Position numbers and translations under genes: made by a program. 64,000 nt of DNA from Gammaproteobacteria bacterium (lineage in GTDB: Bacteria > Pseudomonadota > Gammaproteobacteria > Pseudomonadales > Pseudohongiellaceae): NCBI GenBank assembly GCA_021773355.1, contig JAJFKE010000002.1, forward strand, positions 142,618 to 206,617, written 5' to 3'. Below the pieces are notes generated by a model, which was not told the DNA's origin, made no database searches, and saw nothing but the letters and a program-made list of their open reading frames with translations. Positions 34,983 through 44,270 of this stretch are shown in pieces (positions within the stretch are counted from its first letter, which is position 1; every line of letters starts with the position of its first letter).

Positions 34983-35618
34983 TTAATTTTCCATAAACTC
35001 AACATGAATTTCCAAGTCAATATCATCGCCAACACCAAAAGAAGTGAAACGATCCAGGCCAAAAACTGAACGTTGAAAAGTAGCATCGGCTGAGAAACCC
35101 ATGGTATTACTGCGGGTCAGAAAATTACGGCCACCACCGTGAAAATCTACATTCAGATTCACCGGAGCTGTAACTCCCAATAAGGTTAGTTCGCCACCAA
35201 ATACAAATGAATTGTCATTCGACTCTAAAAGTGAGGTTGTTCTGTACACAGCTTGTGGAAAAATCTCCGTATCAAACCAGTTTGAACCCTTCAATTCCTC
35301 CGCGAATTCAGCATTGTTTATATCCAGGCTGGTAGTATTAATGACTACTTCCAGACTTGAATTTCCAACATTCTCTGGATCAAAGTCCAGAGATGCATCG
35401 AATTCGTTAAAACGGCCAACGAATGTAGAGAATCCCAGATGATTCAATTTCCACATCAGCGTCGCGTGATCGGGATCTAGCGTGAACTGACCAGCGCTAA
35501 GCTCAGTTATTTCGGACTCGAAATCAGGCGTCAGTATACGATCGCATGAAACCAGGAAAACGGAACTGAGCAGGATTAGTGAAAACCGACAGCCTTTAAA
35601 AAATAATCTTGAAAACAT
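34983..35618 (-). CDS. YceI-family lipoprotein
   Basis: This 211-residue protein has lipobox FLVSC and then the YceI lipocalin-like fold: FTLDPDHATLMWKLNHLGFS, FDASLDFDPENVGNSSLEVV, SNWFDTEIFPQAVYRTTS and a final beta part with FGLDRFTSFGVGDDIDL. YceI proteins bind isoprenoids or other lipids in the periplasm or membrane. It lies 33 bp below a second YceI gene and ends the operon led by the PQQ dehydrogenase. Confidence 0.9.
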   Translation of the reverse strand: MFSRLFFKGCRFSLILLSSVFLVSCDRILTPDFESEITELSAGQFTLDPDHATLMWKLNHLGFSTFVGRFNEFDASLDFDPENVGNSSLEVVINTTSLDINNAEFAEELKGSNWFDTEIFPQAVYRTTSLLESNDNSFVFGGELTLLGVTAPVNLNVDFHGGGRNFLTRSNTMGFSADATFQRSVFGLDRFTSFGVGDDIDLEIHVEFMEN

Positions 35619-35651
35619 TGCTATAACCTATTTATGACTGAACTTGTTGAT

Positions 35652-36227
35652 TTACTGTTGAACTGCGTAGACATCGATCTTGATGACCACGTCGTTGGGT
35701 ATCTCGGCCGTATTCGCCCAGTAACCCTGACCCACACCGTAGTCCAATCTTTGGATGGTCACTTCACTGGTCAAATGAAAACCTACCTGGCCGTCAATTG
35801 TTGTGATTTCGAATTCAAACGGGAAAGTTAAGGGCTTAGTCTGATCACGGATGGTGAGGGTGCCCTCAGATACGAAGGAATTCATCGACTCCAAACTGCA
35901 TTTCTCCGCCTTAAAACTAGCTGTTGGCCAGGTATCCACGTCGAACAATTCGTAATCGAGCAAATAATCCAGAGCCTCTGGAGAGTCCAGGCTTATATCG
36001 CCGATAGGAATCGTTACCGAGAAATCACAACTGCCAGGTCGCATGGGGTCGATCTCGAAGGTCGCTTGTACGTTCTTGAACTCACCTTCATAAGGGTCGG
36101 TTCCATACTTGTACTGAAAAAGAACGCGGGATTCGCCCGGCTCGATGACAAAGGTGGCGGCCTGTACTGGCAAGCCAACGATCAATAATAGTGGCGCCAG
36201 TAATGTTCTATAAGACAAAATTCGCAT
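35652..36227 (-). CDS. YceI-family periplasmic protein
   Basis: This 191-residue protein has a signal peptide (LAPLLLIVGLPVQAATF) and the YceI core: VIEPGESRVLFQYKYGT, LLDYELFDVDTWPTASFKAE, TLTIRDQTKPLTFPFEFEI. It is a paralogue of the next gene but lacks a lipobox. It lies 26 bp below the PQQ dehydrogenase. Both may carry a quinone or isoprenoid connected with that enzyme (inference). Confidence 0.92.
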   Translation of the reverse strand: MRILSYRTLLAPLLLIVGLPVQAATFVIEPGESRVLFQYKYGTDPYEGEFKNVQATFEIDPMRPGSCDFSVTIPIGDISLDSPEALDYLLDYELFDVDTWPTASFKAEKCSLESMNSFVSEGTLTIRDQTKPLTFPFEFEITTIDGQVGFHLTSEVTIQRLDYGVGQGYWANTAEIPNDVVIKIDVYAVQQ

Positions 36228-36253
36228 GATAATTCTTACTCCTGATTCTAAAG

Positions 36254-38188
36254 TTATGGCAGTGCGTAGGCCACCAGTTCTGCGGGCATGCCGCCGCCAC
36301 TGACAAACATGGCTAGGTATTGCTTGCCATCGTGCTCGTAGGTAAAGGGCAGTCCGGATTGAGTGTTGGGCAATTCGATTTCCGCGAGAATCTCGCCTGT
36401 TTGCTTATCCACCGCACGCAGAATGGGACTCGCTCCAGGGCCACCACCACCTTCGCCTACAAACAGCAAAGTCTTGGTAGCCACCACACCGGCCCGTGTT
36501 GGCACACCGGTGCGAGGAATATCAACGCCTTCCAATGCCGGATGGTTGGCAATGGAATCTGGCGTATCGGCATTAGCAATCTGCCAAAGATGGTCACCAG
36601 AGTTCATATCTATTGCCGTAATTCGACCATAGGGCGGCTTAACGATTTCTAAGCCTTGGACTCGCGGTACGCGCACACCAAAAGACTGGCTGAAATCGAG
36701 ATCTGAATTCTCATCTTTTCCTATCGACAACACACCCAGGGCAGTCCTGGACGGTATATATAAAATCCCAGTCTCCGGATCTAGGGCAGAACCCTCCCAA
36801 TTGGCACCACCGGTGGAAGATGGTAAAGACAGAGTACCACGGGTACCGTCTGCCGCATCTGCCAGAGATGGTGGCGAATACACGCTTGGGCTAAGGCGAA
36901 AGTCCGCAATCGCCTCCAGAGCCAGTGCGCGAAGTTCCGGCGTAAAATCGATCAAATCATCTTCGGTAAAGCCCCCTCGATCGAAAGGTGCGGGTCGCGT
37001 AGGAATGGGTTGAGTAGGCGAGTACCATTCACCAGGCACGTCCCCAGCCGGAACTGGTAACTCCTCAATAGGCCAGACTGGCTCGCCAGTCACCCTATCG
37101 AAGGTATAGACCCAGCCTTGCTTGGTTACCTGCATGAGCACCTTGCGGCCATTGGGCAAATCCCCCAAAACGGCAGCAGATGGAATGTCCCAGTCCCAGA
37201 TGTCGTGATGGGTCAACTGATAGTGCCATTGGCGCTCACCGGTCTTGATGTCCACAGCGACCACGGAGCTGGAAAAAAGGTTGTCGCCGGGCCGGTCGGC
37301 ACCGAAGCGATCACCAGTCGCAGATTCGACCGGCAGATAAACATGACCCAACTCTGGATCACCGGACATGGGTGCCCAGACTCCGGCGTTGCCGGTAAAC
37401 TCTACTCCGCTATCGAGCCAAGTTTCAAAGCCCACTTCACCGCGCTCGGGAATAGTGTGGAAGGTCCAAAGATGCTCGCCTGTACGCACGTCGTAGCCGC
37501 GTACATCACCTTTAACATTAGACTTAGAGCGCGGCCGCATACCTACCCGGTGCGCCGGTCCTACAACTACTACGTCATTCATGACAAAGGGTGGAGCGGA
37601 TGAGCCTATATCGATATCTTCAAATCCGTCGGAATTGCGCAGCCCGCCGAATAAATCCACTCGGCCGCCGCTACCAAAGTTGGGGTCGGGATAACCAGTT
37701 TCTGCGTCCAGAGAAATCAATTGAAAACCGGGTGTAATGTCCAGAATGCGCGCTGAGTCGCCGTCACGCCAATAGGACAAGCCGCGCCCGGCGCCCTTGC
37801 GTGGGGCGTGATCGAATCGCTCGCCTTCATCTGGTCGCCAAAGCCACAATACCTGACCCGTAGTGGCGTCTAGAGCTACGATATTTCGAGTGGAGGCTAT
37901 GTCGGCATATAACACACCGTCTATTTCCAGTGGTGTAGATGGGTTATTGAAGTCGGTAGAGGGTCCAAAATTTTCTGTCGAAAAACGCCAAGCGATCTCT
38001 AGAGAGGCTACGTTTTCCGCATTAATCTGGTCTAGCGGGGAATAGCGCTGAGCCCCCTTACCGCCGTGGATATCCGGCCAATCCCCTGCGTCTACACTGG
38101 TGCCTGATTGGCTCCACGCAGCTGGGGCACCGATAAGGATTCCGGCACTCATGACAACGGTCGAAATCAATTTTTTTGTAGTAATCAT
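36254..38188 (-). CDS. PQQ-dependent dehydrogenase (quinoprotein glucose dehydrogenase-like)
   Basis: This 644-residue protein has a signal peptide (ILIGAPAAWSQS) and an eight-bladed quinoprotein propeller. Visible marks are GDWPDIHGGKGAQRYSPLDQ, IVALDATTGQVLWLWRP, HHDIWDWDIPSAAVL and VVAVDIKTGERQWHYQLTH. There is no haem domain and no N-terminal membrane anchor, so it is a soluble periplasmic enzyme that probably oxidises an alcohol or sugar and passes electrons on. It heads an operon with two YceI genes. Confidence 0.93.
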   Translation of the reverse strand: MITTKKLISTVVMSAGILIGAPAAWSQSGTSVDAGDWPDIHGGKGAQRYSPLDQINAENVASLEIAWRFSTENFGPSTDFNNPSTPLEIDGVLYADIASTRNIVALDATTGQVLWLWRPDEGERFDHAPRKGAGRGLSYWRDGDSARILDITPGFQLISLDAETGYPDPNFGSGGRVDLFGGLRNSDGFEDIDIGSSAPPFVMNDVVVVGPAHRVGMRPRSKSNVKGDVRGYDVRTGEHLWTFHTIPERGEVGFETWLDSGVEFTGNAGVWAPMSGDPELGHVYLPVESATGDRFGADRPGDNLFSSSVVAVDIKTGERQWHYQLTHHDIWDWDIPSAAVLGDLPNGRKVLMQVTKQGWVYTFDRVTGEPVWPIEELPVPAGDVPGEWYSPTQPIPTRPAPFDRGGFTEDDLIDFTPELRALALEAIADFRLSPSVYSPPSLADAADGTRGTLSLPSSTGGANWEGSALDPETGILYIPSRTALGVLSIGKDENSDLDFSQSFGVRVPRVQGLEIVKPPYGRITAIDMNSGDHLWQIANADTPDSIANHPALEGVDIPRTGVPTRAGVVATKTLLFVGEGGGGPGASPILRAVDKQTGEILAEIELPNTQSGLPFTYEHDGKQYLAMFVSGGGMPAELVAYALP

Positions 38189-38738
38189 CTTGGATTCTCC
38201 AGATATTCAGTCTTTAATTCCTGCGTACTGCCGGCCAGACCGGCCACGCAATCCAGCCACCGAGGCTACACCAAGTGAAAAAAAATAAGGTGTGATAGTT
38301 GCTTAGGGACGGGCAGGTCGAAGGATAAGCAATCTATGCTCCACAATCAAGTATAGGACTTCCAGGCGTCTGCAAAACTCAGAGCAATATCAATCGCTTA
38401 ACGTATTATTGGGGTAGGAGTTTTTGTAATTCTTTGTAACTGGGAAAGCCGCTAACTGGCACTCAATATAAAAGCCTGCCGCAAAACTGCGGCTTAGATG
38501 CATTATGCGTGTACTAATTAGACGCACTATTGCCGTCCCTGGTTCACTGGCCAGTTCTTTTTTAAGCGCAATTCTTTCTTCCCTGGTAAAAACTCGCAAC
38601 TACATGCGCCCCACGCCGCAGGGGATAAAATCGCTTGAATTTCATTCTGTCGCAAGCAGCTATTTATTCGCCGGGTACTGAGATAGACTCGCTGAAATGC
38701 ATTCACACAACGCTCGTTTTAAGGAGACCATCATAATC
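38189..38738. other. Intergenic region without supported gene
   Basis: About 550 bp hold the promoter of the leftward PQQ operon and of the rightward Ala-rich protein. A small hairpin (GCCGC / GCGGC, about 38477-38492) is the only structure seen. A 69-codon frame at 38390-38599 minus has no family pattern. Confidence 0.35.
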
Positions 38739-39131
38739 ATGAATACAATAAATTTTAGGAAACTCATCCTGGTTATCACAATCGCTCTGCTTTCCCAGTT
38801 TGCAATGGCACAAAACGACGCCAATGCCGCTGCGGCGAAGCAAATCGCCGACATTGTTGCCAGCCTTAACCACTTCGCTTCCGATGCCGACAAGGCCACT
38901 CTGGCTGCGATCACGGCTAATGGTGAACTGGCCCAAGGAGTTCGCGATATGGCCAGTGCAGTCGCCAATATCCAGCACTCCGCTAATGCGGAAGGCAAAT
39001 CTGCAATGGCAGCTATCCAGGACAATGCCGAGGCACCTGATCGCGCCAAGACCCTGGCAGGCATTATTGCAAGCATCAACCACACCGCCAGTGCTGGCGC
39101 CAAGGCGCAGTTGGCAGAGATGTTTCCCTAA
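38739..39131 (+). CDS. Small secreted Ala-rich protein with three internal repeats
   Basis: The ATG at 38739, with AAGGAG upstream, gives 130 residues with a signal peptide (LILVITIALLSQFAMAQ). The mature part repeats a unit of about 38 residues three times: IVASLNHFASDADKATLAAI, AVANIQHSANAEGKSAMAAI and IIASINHTASAGAKAQLAEM. Each unit has a central His and Lys and is predicted helical. No family was recognised. It precedes a PQQ sugar dehydrogenase by 114 bp on the same strand. Confidence 0.75.
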   Translation: MNTINFRKLILVITIALLSQFAMAQNDANAAAAKQIADIVASLNHFASDADKATLAAITANGELAQGVRDMASAVANIQHSANAEGKSAMAAIQDNAEAPDRAKTLAGIIASINHTASAGAKAQLAEMFP

Positions 39132-39245
39132 GGAGACAGTGTCGAGATCAGTCCTCTTCGATAGTAAGAATAAGAGGGCATTTGATTTGGCAGCTTTTCA
39201 CCCAATATGAGAACCTGCATTGATTAGTAATAGAGAGGAATAACT

Positions 39246-40415
39246 ATGTTTCGTAATTTATTAAAGATTGTTGGGACCGGCCTACTAGTAAGCGCTACAG
39301 CCGTTGCCAGTGCACAATCCGATACCTTCAGCTCAACCCATCACGATTATCGAGTTGTGACCGTTGCAGATGACCTGGTGCAACCCTGGTCAATGGCCTG
39401 GTTGCCCGGCGGTGACATGCTGATTACAGAAAAACCTGGCCGATTGAGAATTGTCCGCGACGGACAACTGCTGCCAGAAGCCGTACCCGGTGTTCCTGAA
39501 GTTTTTTATGAGGGTCAGGGCGGACTATTTGATGTCTTACCTCATCCAAATTTCAGCGATAATCGTTGGCTTTACCTGACTTACTCGAAGAAGACCGAAG
39601 GCAGCTCTGCCACTGCAGTAGCCCGAGGGCGTTTGGAGAATGACCGACTAAGCAATGTAGTGGAAATTTTTGAGGCTCAGGCTTCTGGTTTCGGTCACTA
39701 CGGCGGCAAGATCGTGTTTGATAATGACGGCTATATGTTCCTGACTCTGGGTGATCGCATGGCTCCCCCTGTTGGAGACGCGGCCGCCCTGGCCGCCCAT
39801 CCTGCTCAGGACACTAGCAATCACCAGGGCGTTACTGTTCGCCTTCATGATGATGGCAGCGTACCCGACGACAATCCATTTGTCGGTCAACGCGGCATAC
39901 TTCCAGAAATCTGGAGTTATGGTCACCGCAGCCCACAGGGACTGGCGATTCATCCAGAGACCGGTGATCTTTGGGAATCTGAACACGGCCCCCAGGGTGG
40001 AGATGAAATTAACCGCATCGAGCCTGGCAACAATTACGGCTGGCCAGTTGTTGGTCGCGGTGTTAATTATGGTGCCTTCGGCAGGCCTATCCATGTTGGC
40101 ATTAGTGAAGAAGGTATGGTTCAACCTATTCGTTTCTGGGTACCGTCAATTGCCACTTCAGGCCTGATGGTCTACACGGGCGATAAATTCCCGATGTGGT
40201 ATGGCAATATCTTCTCCGGCTCCTTGGCTGGCGAGCAACTTGCTCGTTTGCAATTGACTGACGATTATCGCGACGTTGTAGTAGAGGAAACTCTAGCTTA
40301 TACCCTGGGTCGAATCCGTGATGTGCGTCAGGGCCAGGATGGCTATATTTACCTGGCTATTTCAGATCGTAACGGCGAGCCTACTTCAGTTGTGCGACTG
40401 GAACCGGCTGACTAA
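39246..40415 (+). CDS. Soluble PQQ-dependent aldose sugar dehydrogenase
   Basis: This 389-residue protein has a signal peptide (VSATAVASAQ) and the GSDH fold: LVQPWSMAWLPGGDMLITEK, EGQGGLFDVLPHPNF, IWSYGHRSPQGLAIHPETGD and WESEHGPQGGDEINRIEPG, which carry the catalytic His and PQQ contacts of the family. It oxidises aldoses in the periplasm with PQQ as cofactor. A strong terminator follows. It is the second PQQ enzyme in the window, so the cell should make or import PQQ. Confidence 0.95.
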   Translation: MFRNLLKIVGTGLLVSATAVASAQSDTFSSTHHDYRVVTVADDLVQPWSMAWLPGGDMLITEKPGRLRIVRDGQLLPEAVPGVPEVFYEGQGGLFDVLPHPNFSDNRWLYLTYSKKTEGSSATAVARGRLENDRLSNVVEIFEAQASGFGHYGGKIVFDNDGYMFLTLGDRMAPPVGDAAALAAHPAQDTSNHQGVTVRLHDDGSVPDDNPFVGQRGILPEIWSYGHRSPQGLAIHPETGDLWESEHGPQGGDEINRIEPGNNYGWPVVGRGVNYGAFGRPIHVGISEEGMVQPIRFWVPSIATSGLMVYTGDKFPMWYGNIFSGSLAGEQLARLQLTDDYRDVVVEETLAYTLGRIRDVRQGQDGYIYLAISDRNGEPTSVVRLEPAD

Positions 40416-40432
40416 ACTGTTTTCTCGCAGTG

Positions 40433-40467
40433 AAAAGGAAAAGGGGCTCAGGCCCCTTTTCCTTTTT
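40433..40467 (+). terminator. Terminator of the sugar dehydrogenase gene
   Basis: AAAAGGAAAAGGGGC pairs with GCCCCTTTTCCTTTTT around a TCAG loop, 18 bp past the stop. Confidence 0.85.
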
Positions 40468-40472
40468 ATGCA

Positions 40473-40640
40473 TCCTATAACAAAAGTGATGAATACCACC
40501 CGGCCGACATTGATCTAAGCGCTATAGCCGAATTCAAGCGTTGGACATTCAATCCCTGCCTATTTTTCGAAGGCAAGAATAGCGAACTTAGATTTGGTGT
40601 TAACGCCGTGGCCGAAGATCGCCTCGGTGGATGTCAGTAA
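40473..40640 (+). pseudogene. Possible TonB-dependent receptor fragment
   Basis: An open frame of 55 codons with no start reads FKRWTFNPCLFFEGKNSEL then RFGVNAVAEDRLGG before a TAA. This resembles the second-last strands of TonB receptors. No plug or C-terminal Phe follows, so it would be a remnant. The call is weak. Confidence 0.3.
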
Positions 40641-40764
40641 TAAGACATGTTTGTTTAGCTTCCCCGCTCAGCTTTTCCCAAGCTGAAAAACCAAAGCGTG
40701 ATCTTGGTCAGAAACAGGCTAGGCAAGGATTGTGGAATAAGCACTGCTTAGGGCGTGATTCTCT

Positions 40765-41061
40765 CTAATTCGGACGCAAGCCGAAAACGTCAGATCTTGG
40801 GCCATAGTTCAGCGTATCCAGTGTGTTGACACCCTCGGCAAGGGCATGGGTAAGTTCTTCTACGGTTGCGCAATAGGTTTGTCGAATATGGCTGCCAATT
40901 CGAACATCTTCAAAGCAAAGTACCATTTGATCGGCAGAGACGGTGGAATTGTGTAAAGCCAACTCACCTGCAGTCATGTTCTCGAAAGAAGGCTCGTTAT
41001 CTAAACCGGCACAACTGGACAGTACCAGGAAACCTGCAGCCACAAAGTTCAATCGACGCAT
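40765..41061 (-). CDS. Small lipoprotein, paralogue of the one near 16 kb
   Basis: The ATG at 41061 with GGAGG eight bases before it gives 98 residues and a lipobox SSC. The mature sequence (SFENMTAGELALHNST, ADQMVLCFEDV, RQTYCATVEELTHAL) matches the protein at 16135-16416 in length, spacing and two Cys. The two may share an unknown envelope role. Confidence 0.75.
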   Translation of the reverse strand: MRRLNFVAAGFLVLSSCAGLDNEPSFENMTAGELALHNSTVSADQMVLCFEDVRIGSHIRQTYCATVEELTHALAEGVNTLDTLNYGPRSDVFGLRPN

Positions 41062-41266
41062 AATAGTCACCTCCTAAACTCAGTTTATCAGCACAGTGTA
41101 GCAGACTGGGGTAAATCTGACAGCGCGAGAAAAGTGATGGAATGATGAAAAATTGATGCCTCTGAGCTATTTCCTCCTGCCCCTTATTCCTGATCCGGCA
41201 GCTAGGCAGCCAACAAAAAGAAGACTAAAATGACTCTCGGTTTTCAAAGTTGTATCGAGGTACCCA

Positions 41267-42091
41267 ATGTTCACAGTCAATCTTATGGGAGGCGCGCTTG
41301 GCGCAGAACTCCACGGTATCGATTTGTGTCAAGACTTGTCCGCTGAAGTTTATCAAGAAATTCGACGCCTATTGGTAGAGCATCAGGTGATTTTCTTTCG
41401 CGATCAGGATATCAGTCCTGCTCAGCACAAGGCGCTGGCCGAATCATTCGGCCCACTGCAAACCCACCCCGCTTACGACACCATCGAGGGCTTTCCCGAA
41501 ATTACGATCCTGGAAAGCACAGCGGAGAATCCAAGCAAAATCGAAGCTTGGCATACTGATATGACTTTCCGTTCACACCCTCCCTTAGGTGCAGTATTGC
41601 GCTCTAAAATCTGCCCTGCACAGGGTGGAGATACCCTGTGGGCAAGCATGACGGCAGCATTTGATGGATTCTCCGAGTCGATGCAGAATTTTCTCTGCGG
41701 CCTAACCGCAGAACACGACTTTAGCTACGGTTTTAAGGAGAGCCTGGCGGAACCAGGAGGGAGAGAACGTCTAGCTCAAGCTGTAGCAGACAATCCGCCG
41801 GTTCAGCATCCAGTGATTCGAACTCATCCGGAGAATGGAAAGAAAGTTCTGTTTGTAAACTCGCTGTTTACAACACGCATCCTCGATCTAAATAAGAATG
41901 AAAGTGAGGCATTGCTGAGTTTTCTGTTTGAACATGTGACCACGCCAGAGTACAGCTGCCGATTTCACTGGCAACCAAATTCGATTGCAATCTGGGACAA
42001 CCGTAGCACGCAACATAAACCGATCAACGATTACTTTCCTGCCCATAGAAGGCTGGAACGGATTACCATCGACGGCGATACACCCTACTAG
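41267..42091 (+). CDS. TauD/TfdA-family 2OG-Fe(II) dioxygenase
   Basis: This 274-residue cytosolic enzyme has the HxD...H iron site: His96 and Asp98 in AWHTDMTF, and His250 in DNRSTQHKP. Arg265, in RRLERITI, would bind 2-oxoglutarate. EHQVIFFRDQDISPAQHKALA is a typical N-terminal motif. Family members hydroxylate taurine, alkyl sulfates or other small acids. The substrate is not shown. It is convergent with the amidotransferase gene. Confidence 0.93.
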   Translation: MFTVNLMGGALGAELHGIDLCQDLSAEVYQEIRRLLVEHQVIFFRDQDISPAQHKALAESFGPLQTHPAYDTIEGFPEITILESTAENPSKIEAWHTDMTFRSHPPLGAVLRSKICPAQGGDTLWASMTAAFDGFSESMQNFLCGLTAEHDFSYGFKESLAEPGGRERLAQAVADNPPVQHPVIRTHPENGKKVLFVNSLFTTRILDLNKNESEALLSFLFEHVTTPEYSCRFHWQPNSIAIWDNRSTQHKPINDYFPAHRRLERITIDGDTPY

Positions 42092-42107
42092 GCTTGTGCC
42101 GGTACCA

Positions 42108-42809
42108 TCACTTCGCAATAAAATCCACTATCCAGCGCGCTACTAGCGGGTGGTCTGTATCCTGTTGTAAAGAATGGACGGCAGTCTGGTAAACAGACTC
42201 CCCAAGAATTTCTCTGCGCATATTGAGCAGGGCTAAAGCATAACCCTTGTCAAATTCCGCATGGCCTTGCAGGCTCAGAATATGATCATCCACCGCAATC
42301 ATCGCTATCGGACAGGCCTGGCTACTGGCAAGTAGCTTTCCACCTGCAGGCAGTTGTTGAACCTGATCTTTGTGATTAGACAATAGTTGAAATTCTGTAT
42401 CAGCAAGTCCATAAGCTGATGCGTCGACCGTCAGTTTTGCGCGGTGAACACCTACGCACCACCCCTGTGTCGCCGGGCCGGTCTTGCCACCCAATGCTTC
42501 TGCCACCAGCTGATGGCCGAAACAAACACCGATAGTTTTTTTCTTTACTTGATGTAATTTCCTGACAAACTGTTTGAGTTCATTGATCCACGGTATGTCA
42601 TCGTAGACACTAAGTTTGCTGCCTGTTATCAAATAAGCATCAACCTCGTCGATTTCCTCCGGGTACTCCCCGTTTACTACTTCATAAGTAATCAACTCAA
42701 TATCGGGTTTCGCGCTAAGCAGAAGACGAGAAAACATATCAGGGTATTCGCCGAACTCGGCCACGAATTCTGGCCTTACGGCATCGGTGTTTAAGATCCC
42801 AATTTTCAT
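42108..42809 (-). CDS. Class I glutamine amidotransferase-like protein
   Basis: This 233-residue protein has the catalytic Cys96 in GVCFGHQLVAEALGG, and His183-Glu185 in LQGHAEF. It resembles stand-alone GMP-synthase-type amidotransferases, including gamma-glutamyl hydrolases such as PuuD. It follows the aldehyde dehydrogenase gene by 16 bp. The pair would fit breakdown of a gamma-glutamylated amine or other amine-derived aldehyde, but the substrate is inferred only. Confidence 0.88.
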   Translation of the reverse strand: MKIGILNTDAVRPEFVAEFGEYPDMFSRLLLSAKPDIELITYEVVNGEYPEEIDEVDAYLITGSKLSVYDDIPWINELKQFVRKLHQVKKKTIGVCFGHQLVAEALGGKTGPATQGWCVGVHRAKLTVDASAYGLADTEFQLLSNHKDQVQQLPAGGKLLASSQACPIAMIAVDDHILSLQGHAEFDKGYALALLNMRREILGESVYQTAVHSLQQDTDHPLVARWIVDFIAK

Positions 42810-42825
42810 GCTGCTAGCACTTCCT

Positions 42826-44229
42826 TCAAACGGTTTTCAAATGAAAAGACTTGGCTCTACTTAGCTGAAGGTATCCAAGTTTTGAAAGGGTGGCGCCACG
42901 GCCAGTATTTTTAGTGCCGGTCCAGGCAAGTGAGGGATCTAAATAGTCGCAGCGATTCATAAATACAGTGCCAGTTTGTAGCCGGTTACCCAGGGCTTCG
43001 GCCTGGTCCTGATCCTGAGTCCACAGTGAGGCAGTCAATCCCAGGTCGCTATCATTCATTAACTTCAAGGCTTCATCGTCATTCTTTACCGACATTATCC
43101 CAACCACGGGCCCGAAGCTTTCTTCTCGCATAACTGACATACTATGGTCGACATCGAGTAATACCTGCGGTGCCAGATACGGTGAACCTGGTTGGTCTTC
43201 AGAAAAAAGGGCGGCGTCAATACACGGCTTTGCACCGTGCTTTACTGCGTCGTTGATTTGCTGGCGTACCCAGTCCGCAGCCGCTGTTCTCACCATGGGT
43301 CCCAGGCTTGTATCAGACAAAAGAGGATTGCCCAATTTGTATTTCTTGACCTGCTCAACATAGGCTTCCACAAACTGCGGAAATACTGCTTCATCTACAT
43401 AGATTCTTTCAATACCGCAACATGATTGTCCAGAATTAAAAAATGCACCATCTACCAGTTCAGTCACGCTGTAATCTAATTTCGCATCGGCACAAACATA
43501 GGCCGGATCTTTACCGCCTAGCTCCAAACCAAGACCGCGAAATGTACCTGCTGCCGCCTGTTCAATCTTCTGACCTGCCGCAACCGACCCAGTAAAACAA
43601 GTAAAGTCTACCGCAGCGTCACTGATCATCTGGGCTGTGCTGTTATGATCCAAATATAGACATTGCAGTACACCTTCTGGCAAACCGGCTGCACGAAAAG
43701 CGCTGACAAAATGTTCGCCACAAAGTGGTGTTTGAGCCGAGGGCTTCAATAGGACGCTATTACCTGCCATCAGAGCTGGCAATACCGAGTTTACTGTTGT
43801 TAAAAGTGGATAGTTCCAAGGTGCCACAGTGAGCACTATGCCTAGCGGCTCGCGCCGGATAAAGCGCTTGAATCCATTCTTTAATACGGGGACATCATCT
43901 GTCAATGCCTGTTCGGCGATGCCGATCATATACCGTGCACGTTCAGCCAGGCCTTTAATCTCTGAACCGCTGTAGGCTATGGGGCGCCCCATCTGCCAGG
44001 TAATTTCTGCTGCGATTTGCTGTTCTCTAGATTCGAAATACTGAACCGCTAGTTCGCAAATGGCAGCTCGTTCTTCAAGACTGGTTGTTTGCCACCGATT
44101 TTGCGCTGACCGAGATAAAGCAATAGACTGCGCTATCTCTTCTGCATTTGCCAAAGGGCGCTCCACATAGATCGAACCGTCAACAGGCGATATGGTTTGT
44201 AGGCAGGCGGCATCTTGGGCTCGATTCAT
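42826..44229 (-). CDS. NAD(P)+-dependent aldehyde dehydrogenase
   Basis: The ATG at 44229 gives 467 residues; a TTG further upstream is unlikely. The catalytic Cys270 is in FFNSGQSCC and general base Glu236 in LELGGKDP. TVAPWNYPL and FTGSVAAGQ are Rossmann motifs. It oxidises an aldehyde to the acid in the cytosol. Together with the amidotransferase it may act in amine catabolism. The gene is divergent from the AGCS symporter with only 41 bp between the starts. Confidence 0.94.
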   Translation of the reverse strand: MNRAQDAACLQTISPVDGSIYVERPLANAEEIAQSIALSRSAQNRWQTTSLEERAAICELAVQYFESREQQIAAEITWQMGRPIAYSGSEIKGLAERARYMIGIAEQALTDDVPVLKNGFKRFIRREPLGIVLTVAPWNYPLLTTVNSVLPALMAGNSVLLKPSAQTPLCGEHFVSAFRAAGLPEGVLQCLYLDHNSTAQMISDAAVDFTCFTGSVAAGQKIEQAAAGTFRGLGLELGGKDPAYVCADAKLDYSVTELVDGAFFNSGQSCCGIERIYVDEAVFPQFVEAYVEQVKKYKLGNPLLSDTSLGPMVRTAAADWVRQQINDAVKHGAKPCIDAALFSEDQPGSPYLAPQVLLDVDHSMSVMREESFGPVVGIMSVKNDDEALKLMNDSDLGLTASLWTQDQDQAEALGNRLQTGTVFMNRCDYLDPSLAWTGTKNTGRGATLSKLGYLQLSRAKSFHLKTV

Positions 44230-44270
44230 GGAATGGCTTATTCTATTCCAACACAATAAAAGAAGGAAAA

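Noticed and set aside
38390..38599. 69-codon minus frame
   Set aside because: No recognisable pattern and no ribosome site.
40473..40640. Functional small gene after the sugar dehydrogenase
   Set aside because: No start codon; it fits better as a receptor remnant.
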